The position numbers and the translations under genes are program-made. The notes beneath the pieces were generated by a model, which saw only the letters and a list, made by a program, of their open reading frames with translations, was not told where the DNA came from and searched no databases. A stretch of DNA of 64,000 bases from Unio delphinus (Eukaryota; Mollusca; Bivalvia; Unionida; Unionidae), in NCBI GenBank assembly GCA_029339505.1, contig JAQISU010000167.1, positions 961,001-1,025,000 of the forward strand, in the 5' to 3' direction. Numbering within the stretch: the stretch's first letter is position 1; the number at the start of each line of letters is the position of its first letter. Positions 60,613 to 64,000 of the stretch are shown here, piece after piece.

Positions 60613-62829
60613 CAGTGGAACCCTGCTATAACACGATAATTGGGTTCCCAAAAATTGGATCACGTTAATAGCTGCTTCGCGTTAATGCAGGGTTTTACAG
60701 TATTTTAATTGTTTCGGAAAACACCATATTGACATAATTGCGAGTATTCATGTATAATGTAAAAAAATCTGGGTATTATCAGACGAATATTAAATGGAAT
60801 TTAGTAATAAGATTTACTTAAAATAATGGATGGATAATATATTTATAGGTTACTACTTAGCGTTAAATAGTTTTCCTATTTTTTGTTTCTTTCTAAAAAT
60901 ACACGTTGATAGATAATACACCAACTGACATTATATCATGAATATGGTATCAACATCGTTTACTATCGTGCTGTCGTGGCCTTCAGTTCATCCATAATGC
61001 ATGTAATTCCAATGAAAAAAATTGCACAGATTTAAAATTGTCAATAATTTTGTCCAAGATCATTGTGTCCGAATTCAATGTCCAATATATAGCATGAACA
61101 GAGTATTAACACCGTTTACTTACTGTCCGATATAGTACCATTGTGGCATGCAGCTAATCCATAATATCTGTAATTCCATTGCAAAAATTGCAAACATTCT
61201 GAAACTATTCATTAATTTTGTCACAGATCATTATGTGTTTCAAATTTCAATGGGAAAAATTAACAGAAAATTAGGTTAAGAAACACAAAGAATATATACA
61301 TTTCATTACATTCCATGGTCTATGAATGGTGTCAATACAAACTGTAAATTTGATTTTCCATAACGGTAAACCATATTTGTATGTAAAAAAATAGGAAATT
61401 AATGACGAGTTCATAAGCAAACAATATACACATACAATCCAAGAATTAAATGCAGTGAGAGTCTGTAATGGTCACGAGCCACAATGATGTAGAGTTTTAT
61501 AAGCTGTAAAAATGTACAATTTCATACCCTTTCAATTTCCAGCTAATAAAGTTGACATTATTTATTGGTCCAATGATTCCGTCAAAAATCACCGCCAAGC
61601 CCAGAAAACATATTGGTGGCTTTTGCTTTTTTAATGTTTATAAAACTGTAAGAATTTGTTATCAGCCACTGCATTGTCTGCTGCTTGGTTAAGAAGAAAC
61701 ATGTCAGCTATTGTATTAAAAACGATTGTATACAGAATTAATTGAAGGCAATCAGAAAGATGATTTACTGGCTTTACTCATAGGTCAATAACAAGTAACA
61801 TTTGCGATAATGTTTACTTAGGCATAACAATTCAAGAACCTGGTAAATTTGATACATTTCAGAGGCCAAGCATTTTGCACACTATTTCTCATACTTTATC
61901 ATATTATATATCGTATTATATTAGAATTCGTACACAATCTTATCCCCAAAATCATAAAAAAAACTTTTTTGCACAAATTGCAGAGAATGACTTCCATTTG
62001 TGAACTTATTTTTGCATAAAGGTAAAATATTTTTTTTTCAAAAAAAGAAATTAATAACGATTTCATAAGCAAACCCCTTACACATGTAAAAACCAAGAAC
62101 TAAGTGCAGTAGGCCTGCAATGGTCAAGAGTCACTTTTATCAGGTTTTAAGCTGAACGCATATCCAATTTCATACCCTCCAATATTCAGCTAGTAAAGCA
62201 GACATTATTTACTGGTCACTGATTGCGTCTAATAACACCGCCAAGCCCAGCAGCTTCTGTTTTTTGATGTTTACTAAACTGTGAGAAGCTTTTATCAACC
62301 ACAGCACTGTTTGCTGCTTTTTTGTGTGTGCAGTTAAATAAGAAACACACGTCAGCTATTGTTTGAGCAACAATAGTATACAGAATTAATTGAAGACAAG
62401 CACAGAGACCACATAATGTTTATTTAGGCATAACACTTCAAAAACCTGGTGAAATTGTTACATTTAAGAAGCTACGCCACGATCATATTATATTAAAATT
62501 CTAACGTGAACTCTTCCCCAAAATCATAATAAAAAGTTTTACACATTATTTTTCGTAATTATATTTTTTTAAAATTCCCACTACGAGAAAAATACATGTA
62601 CATATATTTAAAATTTCAGGAACTAAGCCACTATCATATTATATTCAAATTCAGAGGAAATCTCTTCTTCATACGTGATCTCTTCCCCAAAATGATAATA
62701 AATTCTTGATACACTATTTCAGGTACTATGAAGAAGAAAAAAATCATGTGCAAATGAATATACGAAATTTCGGGAGCCATGCCACAACCACGTTATATCC
62801 GAATTTGTGTTTTTCACGGGGTTCCACTG
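60613..62829. mobile_element. Non-autonomous pogo/Tigger-like DNA transposon
   Basis: Starts CAGTGGAACCC and ends GGGTTCCACTG, flanked by TA on both sides (60611-60612 and 62830-62831), as expected for the pogo/Tc1-mariner group. No transposase frame is seen. The interior holds two diverged copies of a block of about 360 bp (61385-61750 and 62042-62400). It lies in the intron that splits the metalloprotease zinc motif. Confidence 0.7.
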
Positions 62830-63001
62830 TATTTAGTATTCAAGGTAGTCCGAGTTATGTGGTGACCTGTGATTGAGACATGGAAAACCGGAAAATCCAG
62901 AAGAAACATTTTGTATATATGGCAATCAGGAATATGTCATGCATCACCAGATGTGCCAACCAAGTGAATGAAATTAAAGGAGAAAAAATGTGTCAACCTA
63001 C

Positions 63002-63110
63002 TTATGTCCAAGCTCATGTGCAGCAGTGCTTGTCGTCAAAAAAAAATCATGTACCTCGACGACTGAAACTCTGCCACCTACGCTACATACCTTCCCTCTG
63101 TAGGAAAGAC
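63002..63110 (-). CDS. Host M12B metalloprotease, zinc-site exon 1
   Basis: A 109-bp exon from ccttccag to gtaggt. It encodes LSYRGKVC, VGGRVSVVEV and TTSTAAHELGH, then two bases of the next codon. Joined to the exon at 58964 it gives the canonical HELGHNLGAHHDG. The frame on the opposite strand (62880-63161) is a by-product. Upstream exons lie beyond the window or were not found. Confidence 0.85.
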
Positions 63111-63214
63111 CTGGAAGGAAAAAATAGAAAGCTATATACTACAGAGTTAAGTCAAGGTTAATATTCATAAACTTGTCCGGCACATCAATGATGTAAACAG
63201 AGTTTGACTGTAGT

Positions 63215-63790
63215 GTTTTCTATATTATGGGATCTAGGAAATTACTCCCCCCCCCCTGTCAATTATCCCCTCAATATATTACAACCCGGTTTATTACCCC
63301 CTCCCCAATCTATTACTAGATAACATATAAATGTTATACTCTAAGAATAAATAATAAATTTAAATAAATTTCAAATTGCAAATTTTTATTTTAGTAAATG
63401 AATCCCAGCCTTGAAGACATATACTTGTATTGGAATGTTCAATATTAAAATCATCATATCATAATGTTATAGTACCATAAAATATATTATATCATTACAA
63501 TTGAATGTTATGTGCGATCCCTCGCAAGTATTCAAAGTGCTCACAATTAGTAAAGTTATTAACAATAGTATAGACTGATCACAAATTATCAGATTGTGTT
63601 TCGTCGCTGATTGTAATCATCCCTGTATTTGCTTTAGTTCGATGTTGTATCTGTATTTCTAAATTACGATAATGGCAGGGGGTAATATACAGGGGTGGGT
63701 GGGGGGTAATATACTGAGGGGGTAATTTATATGGGGGTAATGACAGGGGGATAATTGACAGGGGGGTCATGTCCTGCTTCCATATTATGA
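63215..63790. repeat. C-rich and G-rich inverted segments (foldback-like)
   Basis: 63240-63310 (CCCCCCCCCCTGTCAATTAT) and 63675-63770 (GGGGGATAATTGACAGGGGG) are inverted counterparts. G-runs spaced by TAATA may form quadruplexes. Confidence 0.55.
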
Positions 63791-64000
63791 ATACAAGCGA
63801 TGGCACTATCAATATTTGACAACTCAAGTATATAGTGTGTGTGACTATATAACTGGTTAAGTAACTTGTACTTGACATGATTCCCTAGTCACAAACTCGA
63901 TGACCAGCAAATATCGCAGTCTAGACCAGATTAAAGGCAGAGGAACTGGAGCATGTGCTCTACAACCTCTGTTCAGTTGTATGACGGTAAGGGGGTTGCA

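Noticed and set aside
62880..63161. Plus-strand 93-residue frame
   Set aside because: It is antisense to the metalloprotease exon at 63002-63110, which has correct splice sites, phase and the HELGH motif.
63897..63987. Possible plus-strand exon starting MTSKYRSLDQ with a gtaagg donor
   Set aside because: No homology recognised and only one plausible splice border; too weak to call.

Overview
The window is genomic DNA of an animal, most likely a lophotrochozoan and plausibly a mollusc. The evidence is spliced host exons with consensus gt/ag borders, long AT-rich introns, many minisatellites and microsatellites, a tRNA-derived SINE, a decayed Gypsy element and a pogo-like DNA transposon. Mollusc is an inference from repeat style and protein types. 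Two related virus-derived elements sit in this DNA. They resemble the Polinton/Maverick and adintovirus group: double jelly-roll-type major capsid protein, adenain-type protease, A32/FtsK-type packaging ATPase, retroviral-type (rve) integrase and terminal inverted repeats.

Element A fills 1-13511. Its left part (integrase, ATPase and the end of the polymerase gene) lies outside the window. From left to right it holds a PolB-like/SF1-helicase gene (minus), then on the plus strand a Cys-rich zinc protein, an HNH endonuclease, a small helical protein, a conserved two-part protein, a basic core-like protein, the major capsid protein, a pX-like protein, the protease, a fibre-like protein, a membrane protein, a 463-residue structural protein, and a terminal repeat. 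Element B (23911-39439) is complete. It carries the same genes in mirror order, plus an integrase, a zinc-ribbon/phospholipase-A2-like protein and the ATPase. It has inverted repeats of about 225 bp and a CCCTT target duplication.

The replication gene is unusual. One reading frame carries PolB-like palm motifs, a complete SF1 helicase and a C-terminal HNH zinc domain. A palindrome, AAAACRCTAGYGTTTT preceded by CAATTG, lies just upstream of several late-type genes in both elements and looks like a shared promoter or operator. Most frame breaks in A fall in homopolymers. In B, nearly all nonsense codons are TGA, and most stand where the sister copy or family has arginine, which fits CGA decay by CpG deamination.

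Element B lies inside a 23-kb intron of a host acyl-CoA dehydrogenase gene of AidB/ACDH-11 type (plus-strand exons at 17247, 19131 and 42265). To the right, a minus-strand host gene for an M12B (ADAM/ADAMTS-like) zinc metalloprotease has five exons between 63110 and 53278. Its zinc-binding motif is split across an intron that holds the pogo-like transposon. The rest is introns, intergenic DNA and tandem repeats, including a 61-bp satellite array with a 793-bp higher-order duplication right beside element B.
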